A stretch of DNA of 64,000 bases from Amycolatopsis benzoatilytica AK 16/65 (lineage in GTDB: Bacteria; Actinomycetota; Actinomycetes; Mycobacteriales; Pseudonocardiaceae), in the NCBI RefSeq assembly GCF_000383915.1, contig NZ_KB912942.1, positions 3,207,195-3,271,194 on the forward strand, in the 5' to 3' direction. The notes under the pieces were generated by a model, which worked only from the letters and a program-made list of their open reading frames with translations, ran no database searches and was not told the origin of the DNA. The position numbers were made by a program, and so were the translations under genes. Positions 17,547 through 25,162 of this stretch are shown piece after piece. The first letter of the stretch is position 1. Every line of letters starts with the position of its first letter.

Positions 17547-19558
17547 GCGAGGAGACCAAGGCCCCGCCCGCTTCGCCGGGCGGCAAGGGCGCGATCGAAC
17601 GGAAAAGCGCCGCGCGCAACGCGCATCAGCCCGCCGCGCGCGGACCCGAGCGGTTCATGTCCGGCGGGATGCCCGCGGAGAAGGCGCTCGACTTCAAGGG
17701 CTCGCTGTCGCGGCTGCTCCGGCTGCTGCGCCCGCAGCGGGTGATGCTGATCGCCGTGCTGGTGCTTGGCGCGGCCAGCGTCGCGCTGACCGTGATCGGC
17801 CCGAAGGTGCTGGCAAAGGCTACCGACGTGATGTTCGCCGGCGTGATCAGCCGCGACCTGCCCGCGGGGGCGACCAAGGAGCAGGTGATCGAGGGCCTGC
17901 GGGCACGCGGCAACAACACCCTGGCCGACACGTACAGCGCCATCGACCTCAACCCCGGGCACGGCATCGACTTCGCCGCGCTCGGCCAGGTGCTGATGAT
18001 CGTGCTGGCGCTGTATGTGATCGCGTCGTTCTTCGGCGCGGTCCAAGCCCGGCTCACCACTTCCCTGGTGCAGGGCGCGGTGTTCCGGCTGCGCCAAGAC
18101 GTCGAGGCGAAGTTCGCGCGGCTGCCGCTGCGCTACTTCGACCGCCAGCCGCGCGGCGAGGTGCTGAGCCGGGTCACCAACGACATCGACAACCTGGCGC
18201 AGTCGCTGCAGCAGACGCTGTCGCAGATCATCACGTCGCTGTTCACCGTCATCGGCGTGCTGGTGATGATGCTGCTGATCTCGCCGACGCTGGCGGTGGT
18301 CGTGATCGTGACGGTGCCGGCGTCGGTGTTCGTCGCGGCGAAGATCGGCAAGCGGGCGCAGCCGCAGTTCATCACCCAGTGGGGCACCACCGGCAAGCTC
18401 AACGCGCATGTCGAGGAGATGTACTCGGGCCACTCGCTGGTGCGCGTGTTCGGGCGGCGGGCCGATTCGGAAGCGATTTTCCGCGAGCACAACGAAGCGC
18501 TGTACCAGGCGAGTTTCAAAGCGTCGTTCATCTCCGGCACCATCCAGCCGGCGATGATGTTCATCGGCAACCTGAGCTACGTCCTGGTCGCCGTGGTCGG
18601 CGCGCTGCGGGTCGCCTCGGGTTCGCTGACCCTCGGCGACGTGCAGGCGTTCATCCAGTACTCGCGGCAGTTCAGCCAGCCGGTCACGCAGATCGCCAGC
18701 ATGGCGAACCTGCTGCAGTCCGGGGTGGCCTCGGCGGAGCGGGTGTTCGCGCTGCTGGACGCCGCCGAGCAGGAGCCGGAACCGGAGCGGCCGCAGCGGC
18801 CCGCGGTCGTCCGCGGCCAGGTCGAGTTCGAGCACGTGTCGTTCCGCTACCTGGAGGACACGCCGCTGATCGAGGACCTGTCGCTGTCGGTCGAGCCCGG
18901 GCACACGGTCGCGATCGTCGGCCCGACCGGTGCGGGCAAGACCACGCTGGTCAATCTGCTGATGCGGTTCTACGAAATCGACGGCGGCCGGATCACTCTG
19001 GACGGCGTCGACATCAAGGCGATGAACCGGGAAGAACTGCGCGCGAAGACCGGCATGGTCCTGCAGGACGCCTGGCTGTTCGGCGGCACCATCGCGGAGA
19101 ACATCGCCTACGGCGCGGACAACGTGACTCGCGAACAGGTCATCGAGGCCGCGAGGGCGACCTACGTGGACCGCTTCGTGCGCACCCTGCCAGACGGCTA
19201 CGACACGGTCCTGGACGACGAGGGCGGCACGGTCAGCACCGGCGAGAAGCAGCTGATCACCGTCGCCCGTGCCTTCCTGGCCAAGCCCGCGATCCTGATC
19301 CTGGACGAGGCCACCAGTTCGGTCGACACCCGCACCGAGGTACTGATCCAGAACGCGATGAACTCGCTGCGCTCCGGCCGCACGAGCTTCGTGATCGCGC
19401 ACCGCCTGTCCACGATCCGCGACGCGGACGTCATCCTGGTGATGGAGAACGGCAACATCGTCGAACAGGGCAACCACGAAACCCTGATCAACGCGGGCGG
19501 CGCCTACTCGCGGCTCTACGCCGCCCAGTTCGCCGAGGCGATGGCGGAGACGGAGTAG
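17543..19558 (+). CDS. Heterodimeric ABC exporter, subunit 2 (consensus Walker B, degenerate signature)
   Basis: 671 residues with a soluble N-terminal extension of about 55, then six membrane helices with an extracellular loop insert (about 90-150), then the ATPase domain. Walker A GPTGAGKTT (460-468), Walker B ILILDEATSSVD with Glu589, and H-loop AHRLSTI are normal. The signature is VSTGEKQ (564-570) instead of LSGGQ. Paired with subunit 1, all defects fall in one composite site and the other site is fully competent. GTG 17543 overlaps the previous stop, so the two are made together. Drug or lipid export is likely; substrate unknown. Confidence 0.93.
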   Translation: MSEETKAPPASPGGKGAIERKSAARNAHQPAARGPERFMSGGMPAEKALDFKGSLSRLLRLLRPQRVMLIAVLVLGAASVALTVIGPKVLAKATDVMFAGVISRDLPAGATKEQVIEGLRARGNNTLADTYSAIDLNPGHGIDFAALGQVLMIVLALYVIASFFGAVQARLTTSLVQGAVFRLRQDVEAKFARLPLRYFDRQPRGEVLSRVTNDIDNLAQSLQQTLSQIITSLFTVIGVLVMMLLISPTLAVVVIVTVPASVFVAAKIGKRAQPQFITQWGTTGKLNAHVEEMYSGHSLVRVFGRRADSEAIFREHNEALYQASFKASFISGTIQPAMMFIGNLSYVLVAVVGALRVASGSLTLGDVQAFIQYSRQFSQPVTQIASMANLLQSGVASAERVFALLDAAEQEPEPERPQRPAVVRGQVEFEHVSFRYLEDTPLIEDLSLSVEPGHTVAIVGPTGAGKTTLVNLLMRFYEIDGGRITLDGVDIKAMNREELRAKTGMVLQDAWLFGGTIAENIAYGADNVTREQVIEAARATYVDRFVRTLPDGYDTVLDDEGGTVSTGEKQLITVARAFLAKPAILILDEATSSVDTRTEVLIQNAMNSLRSGRTSFVIAHRLSTIRDADVILVMENGNIVEQGNHETLINAGGAYSRLYAAQFAEAMAETE

Positions 19559-19630
19559 TCCCGGAGCCGATCACGCCGCCGCTGTCGTTCCTCTCCCCGT
19601 GCGGCGGCGTCCCCTCGGAGACGCACGTTC

Positions 19631-19679
19631 CGTGAAGGACCCCTTGAGGGACTCAGATTCCCGCAAGGGGCCCTTCACG
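19631..19679. repeat. Dispersed hairpin repeat, copy A
   Basis: Arms 19631-19651 and 19659-19679 pair at 19 of 21 positions around a 7-base loop (core AAGGRCCCCTTG). It lies in the 295-base gap between the convergent exporter and pyruvate-oxidase genes, where it probably ends transcription from both sides. I see nothing else in the gap. Confidence 0.8.
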
Positions 19680-19853
19680 GCCGGAAGACGCCACGGACCT
19701 GCCCAAACCGGGGCAGGGCGGCTAACCCCCGCCCCGCCACCTCGGTCTGCAGCGCCGACCGGACGGCTCAGGCTTCGGGACGGCAACACGGCATTCCCCG
19801 CGAAGCCCCCGACCGCGAAAACTCACCGCACCGGACCCCCGAGCACCCCGCCG

Positions 19854-21602
19854 TCAAGGCAGGGGAAGGTTCCGCAGATTGGACTTCGCCAGCTCCAGCA
19901 TCTTCCCCACCCCGCCGCTCAACACCGTCTTGCTGGCCGCCAGCGCAAACCCCCGGACCTGCGCCGCGGTGATATTCGGCGGGATCGACAACGCGTTCGG
20001 GTCCGTGACCACATCGAGCACCGCCGGGCCGTCGTGCGCCAGAATCTCCCGGATCCCGTCCCGCACCTCCCCCGGCTTCTCCACCCGCCGCGCGTGCAGC
20101 CCCGCCGCCCGGGCGATCCCCGCGAAGTCCACCTGATCGTGATCGGTGCCGAACTCCGGCAACCCGTCCACGAGCATCTCCAGCTTCACCATCCCGAGCG
20201 ACGAGTTGTTGAACACCACCGCCTTCACCGGCAGCGCGTGCGTCTTCAACGTCAGCAACTCCCCCATCAGCATCGCCAGCCCGCCGTCCCCGCACATCGC
20301 GACGACCTGCCGCCCCGGCGCGGCGGCCTGCGCGCCGATCGCGTGCGGCAACGCGTTCGCCATGCTCCCGTGCACGAACGACCCGAGGATCCGCCGCCGT
20401 CCGTTCGGCGAGATGTACCGCGCCGCCCACACGTTGCACATGCCGGTGTCCACAGTGAACACCGCGTCGCCGGCGGCCTCCTCGTCCAGCACATCCGCGA
20501 CGAACTCCGGATGCAACGGGACGTGCTTGGCCACCTCGCGGGTGTACGCGTCGACCACGCGCTGCAGTCCGCGCTCGTGCTTGTGCAGCATGGAATGCAG
20601 GAACGAGTGGTCATCCCGCGAGCGCAGCATCGGCAGCACCGCCCGCACCGTGGCCCCGACGTCGCCCTGCACACCGAATTCCAGCACTGACCGGCGGCCC
20701 ATCCGCGCCGGGTCGATGTCCACCTGCACGGTATTGCGCTGCGGCAGGAACGTGTCGTACGGGAAGTCGGTGCCGAGCAGCAGCACGAGGTCGGCAGCGT
20801 GCATCGCGTCGTAGCAGGCGCCGTAGCCGAGCAGGCCGCTCATCCCGACGTCGTAGGGGTTGTCGTACTGGATGAATTCCTTGCCCCGCAACGAATGCCC
20901 GACCGGCGCTCCGGTCGCGGCGGCGAGCGCGAGCACCTCGTCGTGCGCGTCGCGGCAGCCCGCCCCCGCCATGATCATCACCTTCTCCGCCCGGTTGATC
21001 CGGTCGGCGAGCCGGGCGATATCGGCCTCGGCGGGCACCACGGCGGGCGCGCTGCCCAGCGACGCGGACTCGCCGGTCGGGTGCGCGGCGGTTTCGTGCG
21101 ACACGTCGCCGGGCAGCACCAGGACCGCTGCCCCGCGCCGGCCGACCGCGTTCTGCACCGCGATCCGCGCGAGCCTCGGCATCTGCTCGGGAGAGCTGAC
21201 CAGCTCGCAGTAGTGCGAGCATTCCGCGAACAGCTGCTGCGGATGCGTCTCCTGGAAGAAGCCGGTGCCGATCTGCGTCGACGGGATGTGCGAGGCGATC
21301 GCGAGCACCGGGGCGCCGGAACGGTGCGCGTCGTAGATCCCCTGCAGCAGGTGCAGGTTGCCCGGCCCGCAGCTGCCCGCGCACACCGCGAGCCGCCCGG
21401 TCAGCTGCGCCTCGGCGGCAGCGGCGAACGCGCCCGCCTCCTCGTTGCGCACGTGCACCCAGTCGATCCCGCCCCGCGCGGACCCGCCGGTGCGCCGCAC
21501 CGCGTCCACGACGGGGTTGAGGCTGTCGCCCACCACCCCGTAGATCCGGCGTACGCCGGACTGCACGAGAACGTCGATCAACTGGTCGGCCACGGTTGCC
21601 AT
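19854..21602 (-). CDS. poxB: Thiamine-diphosphate enzyme, pyruvate dehydrogenase (quinone)/pyruvate oxidase type
   Basis: 582 residues, full length for PoxB-like enzymes. The N-terminal domain carries the catalytic Glu (RNEEAGAFAA). A central FAD/nucleotide-binding domain follows, and the C-terminal ThDP motif is CGDGGLAMLMGEL ending NNSSLGMV. It probably decarboxylates pyruvate to acetate at the membrane, passing electrons to quinone; the lipid-binding tail of E. coli PoxB is not obvious. ATG 21602 with AAGGGA upstream is chosen over longer in-frame extensions, which lack a ribosome site. It diverges from the SRPBCC gene across a perfect operator-like inverted repeat. Confidence 0.87.
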   Translation of the reverse strand: MATVADQLIDVLVQSGVRRIYGVVGDSLNPVVDAVRRTGGSARGGIDWVHVRNEEAGAFAAAAEAQLTGRLAVCAGSCGPGNLHLLQGIYDAHRSGAPVLAIASHIPSTQIGTGFFQETHPQQLFAECSHYCELVSSPEQMPRLARIAVQNAVGRRGAAVLVLPGDVSHETAAHPTGESASLGSAPAVVPAEADIARLADRINRAEKVMIMAGAGCRDAHDEVLALAAATGAPVGHSLRGKEFIQYDNPYDVGMSGLLGYGACYDAMHAADLVLLLGTDFPYDTFLPQRNTVQVDIDPARMGRRSVLEFGVQGDVGATVRAVLPMLRSRDDHSFLHSMLHKHERGLQRVVDAYTREVAKHVPLHPEFVADVLDEEAAGDAVFTVDTGMCNVWAARYISPNGRRRILGSFVHGSMANALPHAIGAQAAAPGRQVVAMCGDGGLAMLMGELLTLKTHALPVKAVVFNNSSLGMVKLEMLVDGLPEFGTDHDQVDFAGIARAAGLHARRVEKPGEVRDGIREILAHDGPAVLDVVTDPNALSIPPNITAAQVRGFALAASKTVLSGGVGKMLELAKSNLRNLPLP

Positions 21603-21667
21603 GCGTCTGCGTCCCTTCGTCGAGCCTGTTGCGCAGTCTGGCGCCGATCGCCGGAACCGCCCACCGG

Positions 21668-21689
21668 ATTGACAACTAATCTTGTCAAT
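21668..21689. promoter_or_regulatory. Operator-like inverted repeat between poxB and the SRPBCC gene
   Basis: ATTGACAA-N6-TTGTCAAT, perfect 8-base arms at 21668-21675 and 21682-21689. It lies 66 bases upstream of the poxB start and 40 bases upstream of the SRPBCC start, ideally placed to control both. TTGACA inside each arm could also be a -35 box for either direction. Confidence 0.6.
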
Positions 21690-21729
21690 GGCACCGTGAA
21701 CCCGACCGGCCCGGAGGAGGAGCCCGCAG

Positions 21730-22470
21730 ATGCCCGGTGAATTCGAGGTGCGCAAGGAGATCTCGCTGCCCGCCGATCCCTCGGCGGTCTGGGACGCGGT
21801 GGCCTCCGGGCCCGGCATCGATTCCTGGTTCATGGGCAGGCACGAAGTGGACGCCGTGGCCAAGCGGGTCCGGTTCCGGCTCGGCGAGCTGAGCACCGAA
21901 GCCCGGATCACCGCCTGGGACCCGCCGCACCGGTTCGCCTACCGCGGCCCGGCGGCCGAGGACGGCACATTCGACGCGATGGAGTTCCTGGTCGAAGCGG
22001 CCGAGGGCGGCACATCCGTGCTGCGCTTCATGCATCGCGGGTTCGCCGCGGACGGCTGGGAAGACGAGTACCACGAGTCGTTCGGCGCCGGCTGGGAAAT
22101 GTACCTGCACACGCTCGGGGAGCTGTTGCGACACTTCCGCGGCCGCTACGCCGCCTACGTGACCGCCGACGGCCCAGCGTCCTCAGCCCGCCCGGACGCC
22201 TGGCCGAAGCTGCTCGCGGCGCTGCGCCTGCCCGAGCCGGCAACCGGCCAAGAGGTCCGGTTCGCCTTCGGCGGCAACGAAATCGCCGGTGTCCTCGACT
22301 ACTCGACCCGGCATTACGCCGGGATCCGCACCTCGGACGCGCTGTACCGGTTCCACGAGCGATCACTGCTCGGGATGCCGATCGCGGTCGGGCATCACCT
22401 GTTTCGCGCCGTGGACGAACCGGCCGAGACAGCCGGCTGGCGCGACTGGCTCGCCGACGCGCTCAGCTGA
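21730..22470 (+). CDS. SRPBCC (AHSA1-like) domain protein
   Basis: 246 residues. The first about 145 form a START/SRPBCC fold (EVRKEISLPADPSAVWDAVA, WDPPHRFAY, WEMYLHTLGELLRHF). The remainder repeats a weaker, related pattern, so it may be a tandem domain. The fold binds hydrophobic ligands or acts as an Hsp90-activator-like chaperone; no function can be named. GGAGGAG precedes ATG 21730. It ends 2 bases before the convergent SPW-repeat gene. Confidence 0.78.
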   Translation: MPGEFEVRKEISLPADPSAVWDAVASGPGIDSWFMGRHEVDAVAKRVRFRLGELSTEARITAWDPPHRFAYRGPAAEDGTFDAMEFLVEAAEGGTSVLRFMHRGFAADGWEDEYHESFGAGWEMYLHTLGELLRHFRGRYAAYVTADGPASSARPDAWPKLLAALRLPEPATGQEVRFAFGGNEIAGVLDYSTRHYAGIRTSDALYRFHERSLLGMPIAVGHHLFRAVDEPAETAGWRDWLADALS

Positions 22471-22472
22471 GC

Positions 22473-22832
22473 TCAGCGACGCCGCACCAGCACCGCGATC
22501 CCGCCGAGCGCAGCCACCGCGCCGGCGACGACATTGCCGATCGTCGCCCCGGTCGACGGGACTGTCTCGCCGCCGTAGCGCAGCACGAACGGCGACACCG
22601 CCGCCCATCCGCCGAGCACCGGCAGAACCCAGGTCAGTGTCGAGTTCCGGGTGCTGATCGACGCGAACACCACGATGGCCAGCCCGGCCACCGTGTTGCT
22701 CACCGCTAGTTCGGCCGCGCCGCCGAAGCGGGCCAGCCAAGGCGCGGCGATCAGATACAGACCGGCCAGAACGGCCAATCCCGCCGCGCCGCCGACGGTC
22801 GCGGTCTTGCCGGACATGGTGCTGCCGGACAT
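22473..22832 (-). CDS. SPW-repeat-like small membrane protein
   Basis: 119 residues with four hydrophobic segments. GLYLIAAPWLARF and GGWAAVSPFVLRY are paired repeats of the SPW type, a family of unknown function common in actinobacteria and proteobacteria. ATG 22832 has GAGGTGAT upstream. A stress-type promoter (22872-22896) overlaps the end of the preceding STAS gene, so it can be expressed independently of that gene. Confidence 0.75.
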   Translation of the reverse strand: MSGSTMSGKTATVGGAAGLAVLAGLYLIAAPWLARFGGAAELAVSNTVAGLAIVVFASISTRNSTLTWVLPVLGGWAAVSPFVLRYGGETVPSTGATIGNVVAGAVAALGGIAVLVRRR

Positions 22833-22871
22833 CGGGTCATCACCTCACCAGAGCTCGGGTCCAGCTGCCGG

Positions 22872-22896
22872 GTACCCGAGATCGGCACCGGGAATC
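22872..22896 (-). promoter_or_regulatory. Candidate SigB/SigF-type promoter
   Basis: On the minus strand GATT (complement of 22893-22896), 15-base spacer, GGGTAC (22872-22877). The leader to ATG 22832 would be about 33 bases. The -35 overlaps the STAS stop codon. Confidence 0.55.
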
Positions 22897-23239
22897 ACTT
22901 CCCGGCGGCAGCGCTCGCCTCGCGCAGCCCCCGCCGCACCGGCACTTCGATGCCGGACACCGCGAACGCCCGCAGCACCAGCGGTCCGGTCGCCACGATC
23001 GACAGCGCCGGCCGCGCGCGGCGCGTCTCCTCGATCGCACGCAGCCCGGCACAGCTGAGATAGCCGACCCGCGACAGGTCCACCACCAGCTTCTCGCCGA
23101 CCCCGCATGCGTGGCTCAGCGCGGCCCGGAACTCCGCTACCGACGCGACGTCGATCTCCCCCGCGGCGGTCACCAGCACGACGTCGTCCCGCTTGCTGGT
23201 GAAGACGGTGAGGCCGGCACCGCCGCGAGAAGAACGCAT
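22895..23239 (-). CDS. STAS-domain anti-sigma-factor antagonist-like protein
   Basis: 114 residues, a single STAS domain (VVLVTAAGEIDVASVAEFRA, LVVDLSRVGYLSCAGLRAI). In partner-switching systems such proteins bind an anti-sigma kinase and are switched by phosphorylation of a Ser in D-S-x-G-L. Here the aligned residues are Ser62-Cys63-Ala64-Gly65-Leu66, so the phospho-acceptor position appears to be Cys63. It may act without phosphorylation control. A TACCGT box 7 bases before ATG 23239 suggests a leaderless transcript. The next gene downstream has a stress-sigma promoter. Confidence 0.82.
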   Translation of the reverse strand: MRSSRGGAGLTVFTSKRDDVVLVTAAGEIDVASVAEFRAALSHACGVGEKLVVDLSRVGYLSCAGLRAIEETRRARPALSIVATGPLVLRAFAVSGIEVPVRRGLREASAAAGK

Positions 23240-23246
23240 TCGGGGG

Positions 23247-23252
23247 ACGGTA
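23247..23252 (-). promoter_or_regulatory. -10 box of a probable leaderless transcript (STAS gene)
   Basis: Minus-strand TACCGT ends 7 bases before ATG 23239; no Shine-Dalgarno sequence is present. Confidence 0.5.
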
Positions 23253-23319
23253 CGCGGTCGCGCGGCCGCGGCAAACCGTCCGGCACCCTCCGGGTGGGCC
23301 GCCTCACCCGCCCGTCACC

Positions 23320-24018
23320 TCACAGCAGCGCGAGCAGTTTCTCCTGGAGTTCCGGCTGGCCGGCGAGCCCTTCCCGGACCAGCCGCTCGGTCCTCGGCCG
23401 CATCCACTCGCCGGGAGCGAGCGACCAGTCGAGCGCGCCCAGCGGCGGCTGCGGGTCGTATTCGACGCCGAACTGGACCAACCGCGCCACGTCCGGCCCG
23501 GCCAAGCGCTCCACCAGGTGCAATGCCAGGTCGATCCCCGCCGAGACACCGGCCGCGGTGATCACCTCGCCAGTGTCGACCCACCGCTCCCGGACCGGCT
23601 TCGCGCCGAACGCGCGCAGTGCCTCCAGGAACGTCCAGTGGGTGGTGGCCTCGCGCCCATCGAGCAGCCCGGCCTGGCCGAGCAGGAGCGAACCCGTGCA
23701 CACGGACGTCATCAGCTCAGCGCTGGCCGCCGCCCGCCGGAGGTAGCCGACGAGCGCCGGGTCGCCGAGCGCCCGCAAGGTCGGCGCCCCGCCGCCGGGG
23801 ACCACGACCCACGACGGATCCGGAATTTCCGCGAAGGTGTGGCTCGGCGCGATCCGCAGCGGCGTGTCGGTCCCGACCGTCGCGGGTTCCGCGCCCACCA
23901 CCGCCACCCGCACCGACGGCTCGGCCTCGGCGAAGGCGGAGAGCACCTGAAGCGGCCCGACCAGGTCCAAAATCGTCAATCCTGGGTACACCACGAAGGC
24001 GAACGTCTTCTGGGTCAT
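23320..24018 (-). CDS. DJ-1/PfpI family protein (isonitrile hydratase-like)
   Basis: 232 residues. The class I glutamine-amidotransferase-like fold is clear: FAFVVYPGLTILDLVGPLQV, WVVVPGGGAPTLRAL and the nucleophile elbow TSVCTGSLLLG with its Cys, then TTHWTF and AAGVSAGIDLALHLV. Closest in pattern to isonitrile hydratase and to the sensor domains of GlxA regulators. It diverges from a GlxA-type regulator 98 bases away, which probably controls it. ATG 24018 is used. Confidence 0.85.
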   Translation of the reverse strand: MTQKTFAFVVYPGLTILDLVGPLQVLSAFAEAEPSVRVAVVGAEPATVGTDTPLRIAPSHTFAEIPDPSWVVVPGGGAPTLRALGDPALVGYLRRAAASAELMTSVCTGSLLLGQAGLLDGREATTHWTFLEALRAFGAKPVRERWVDTGEVITAAGVSAGIDLALHLVERLAGPDVARLVQFGVEYDPQPPLGALDWSLAPGEWMRPRTERLVREGLAGQPELQEKLLALL

Positions 24019-24103
24019 GCCCGCACCGTCCCGCGCCCGCTCGGCCGACGGGACTCGCGTGTCCGAAATCCTGCGAACCCTGTTAATCGGCCGGTCGACC
24101 TGC

Positions 24104-24109
24104 TACCGT
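24104..24109 (+). promoter_or_regulatory. -10 box of a probable leaderless transcript (GlxA-type regulator)
   Basis: TACCGT ends 7 bases before ATG 24117. This box argues against the GTG at 24108, which lies inside it. Confidence 0.5.
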
Positions 24110-24116
24110 GCCGGGC

Positions 24117-25094
24117 ATGCCGAGTCCCGCCCGGCAGGTCGTGATCCTCGGGTACCCCGACGCGGAACTGCTCGACATCGCCTGCGTGTCCGACGTGTTC
24201 GACGCCGCGACCCGGCTCGGCGCGGCCCGGCCTTACGACGTCCGGCTGGCCACCGTCGAAGGGCGCCCGTTCGCCTGCCAGTCCGGCCTTGCCCTCGCCC
24301 CGCACCTGCGGCTGGACCAGGTCCGCGGGCCGATCGACACGTTCGTCGTCGCGGGCGGCATCGGCCACCGCGCCGCCGCCAGGGACGAACGGCTGCTCGC
24401 CCACACCCGCCGGCTGTCGCAGCTGAGCAGGCGCACCGCGTCGGTCTGCACCGGGTCGTCCGTTCTCGCCGCCGCCGGTCTGCTGAGCGGCCGCCGCGCG
24501 ACCACGCACTGGGCGCACGCGGCCCGGCTCGCCGAGGAGTACCCGTCGGTGACGGTGGATCCGGTGCCGCTCTTCGTCCGCCACGGCGACATTTACACCT
24601 CCGCCGGCGTCACCAGCGGTCTCGATCTCACCCTGGCTTTCGTCGAGGAGGACCACGGCCCGACCCTCGCCCGCGAAGCCGCCCGCTCGCTCGTCACCTA
24701 CCTGCAGCGGCCCGGCAACCAGGCGCAGGTGAGCATGTTCCTGTCCGGACCGCCGCCGGAGCACCGCCAGGTCCGCGACCTCACCGCCTACGTCGCCGAG
24801 CACCTCGCCGACGACCTCGGCACCCCGGCGCTGGCGGCCAAGGCCGGGATCAGCACCCGCCAGCTGACCCGGCTGTTCGACGCGCATCTCGGCACCACGC
24901 CGGGAAAATACGTGCGGACCGTCCGCGCTGAACACGCCGCCCGGCTGCTGTCCGGCACCGATCTGCCGCTCACCGCGGTCGCCCGCCGCTGCGGCTTCGG
25001 CTCCACCGAAACGCTGCGCCAGGCGTTCCTGGACCATTTCGACACGCCGCCGTCCGCGTACCGGCGGGTGCACCTGCGCTCCGCGCACGCCTGA
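24117..25094 (+). CDS. GlxA family AraC-type transcriptional regulator with DJ-1/PfpI sensor domain
   Basis: 325 residues. Residues about 1-190 are a DJ-1/PfpI domain (VVILGYPDAELLDIACVSDV) that keeps the elbow TASVCTGSSVLAAAGL. Residues about 215-325 are two AraC helix-turn-helix motifs (AAKAGISTRQLTRLFDAHLG, then AVARRCGFGSTETLRQAF). The pair of DJ-1-fold genes facing apart suggests local regulation of 23320-24018. ATG 24117 is preferred to the GTG three codons upstream on promoter grounds. Confidence 0.9.
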   Translation: MPSPARQVVILGYPDAELLDIACVSDVFDAATRLGAARPYDVRLATVEGRPFACQSGLALAPHLRLDQVRGPIDTFVVAGGIGHRAAARDERLLAHTRRLSQLSRRTASVCTGSSVLAAAGLLSGRRATTHWAHAARLAEEYPSVTVDPVPLFVRHGDIYTSAGVTSGLDLTLAFVEEDHGPTLAREAARSLVTYLQRPGNQAQVSMFLSGPPPEHRQVRDLTAYVAEHLADDLGTPALAAKAGISTRQLTRLFDAHLGTTPGKYVRTVRAEHAARLLSGTDLPLTAVARRCGFGSTETLRQAFLDHFDTPPSAYRRVHLRSAHA

Positions 25095-25162
25095 ACGAAA
25101 CGCCGGGTACGCCCGTCTCCTCCCCCACCCGGTACCGGCGAACCCCGGACCGGGAGGGCAGG

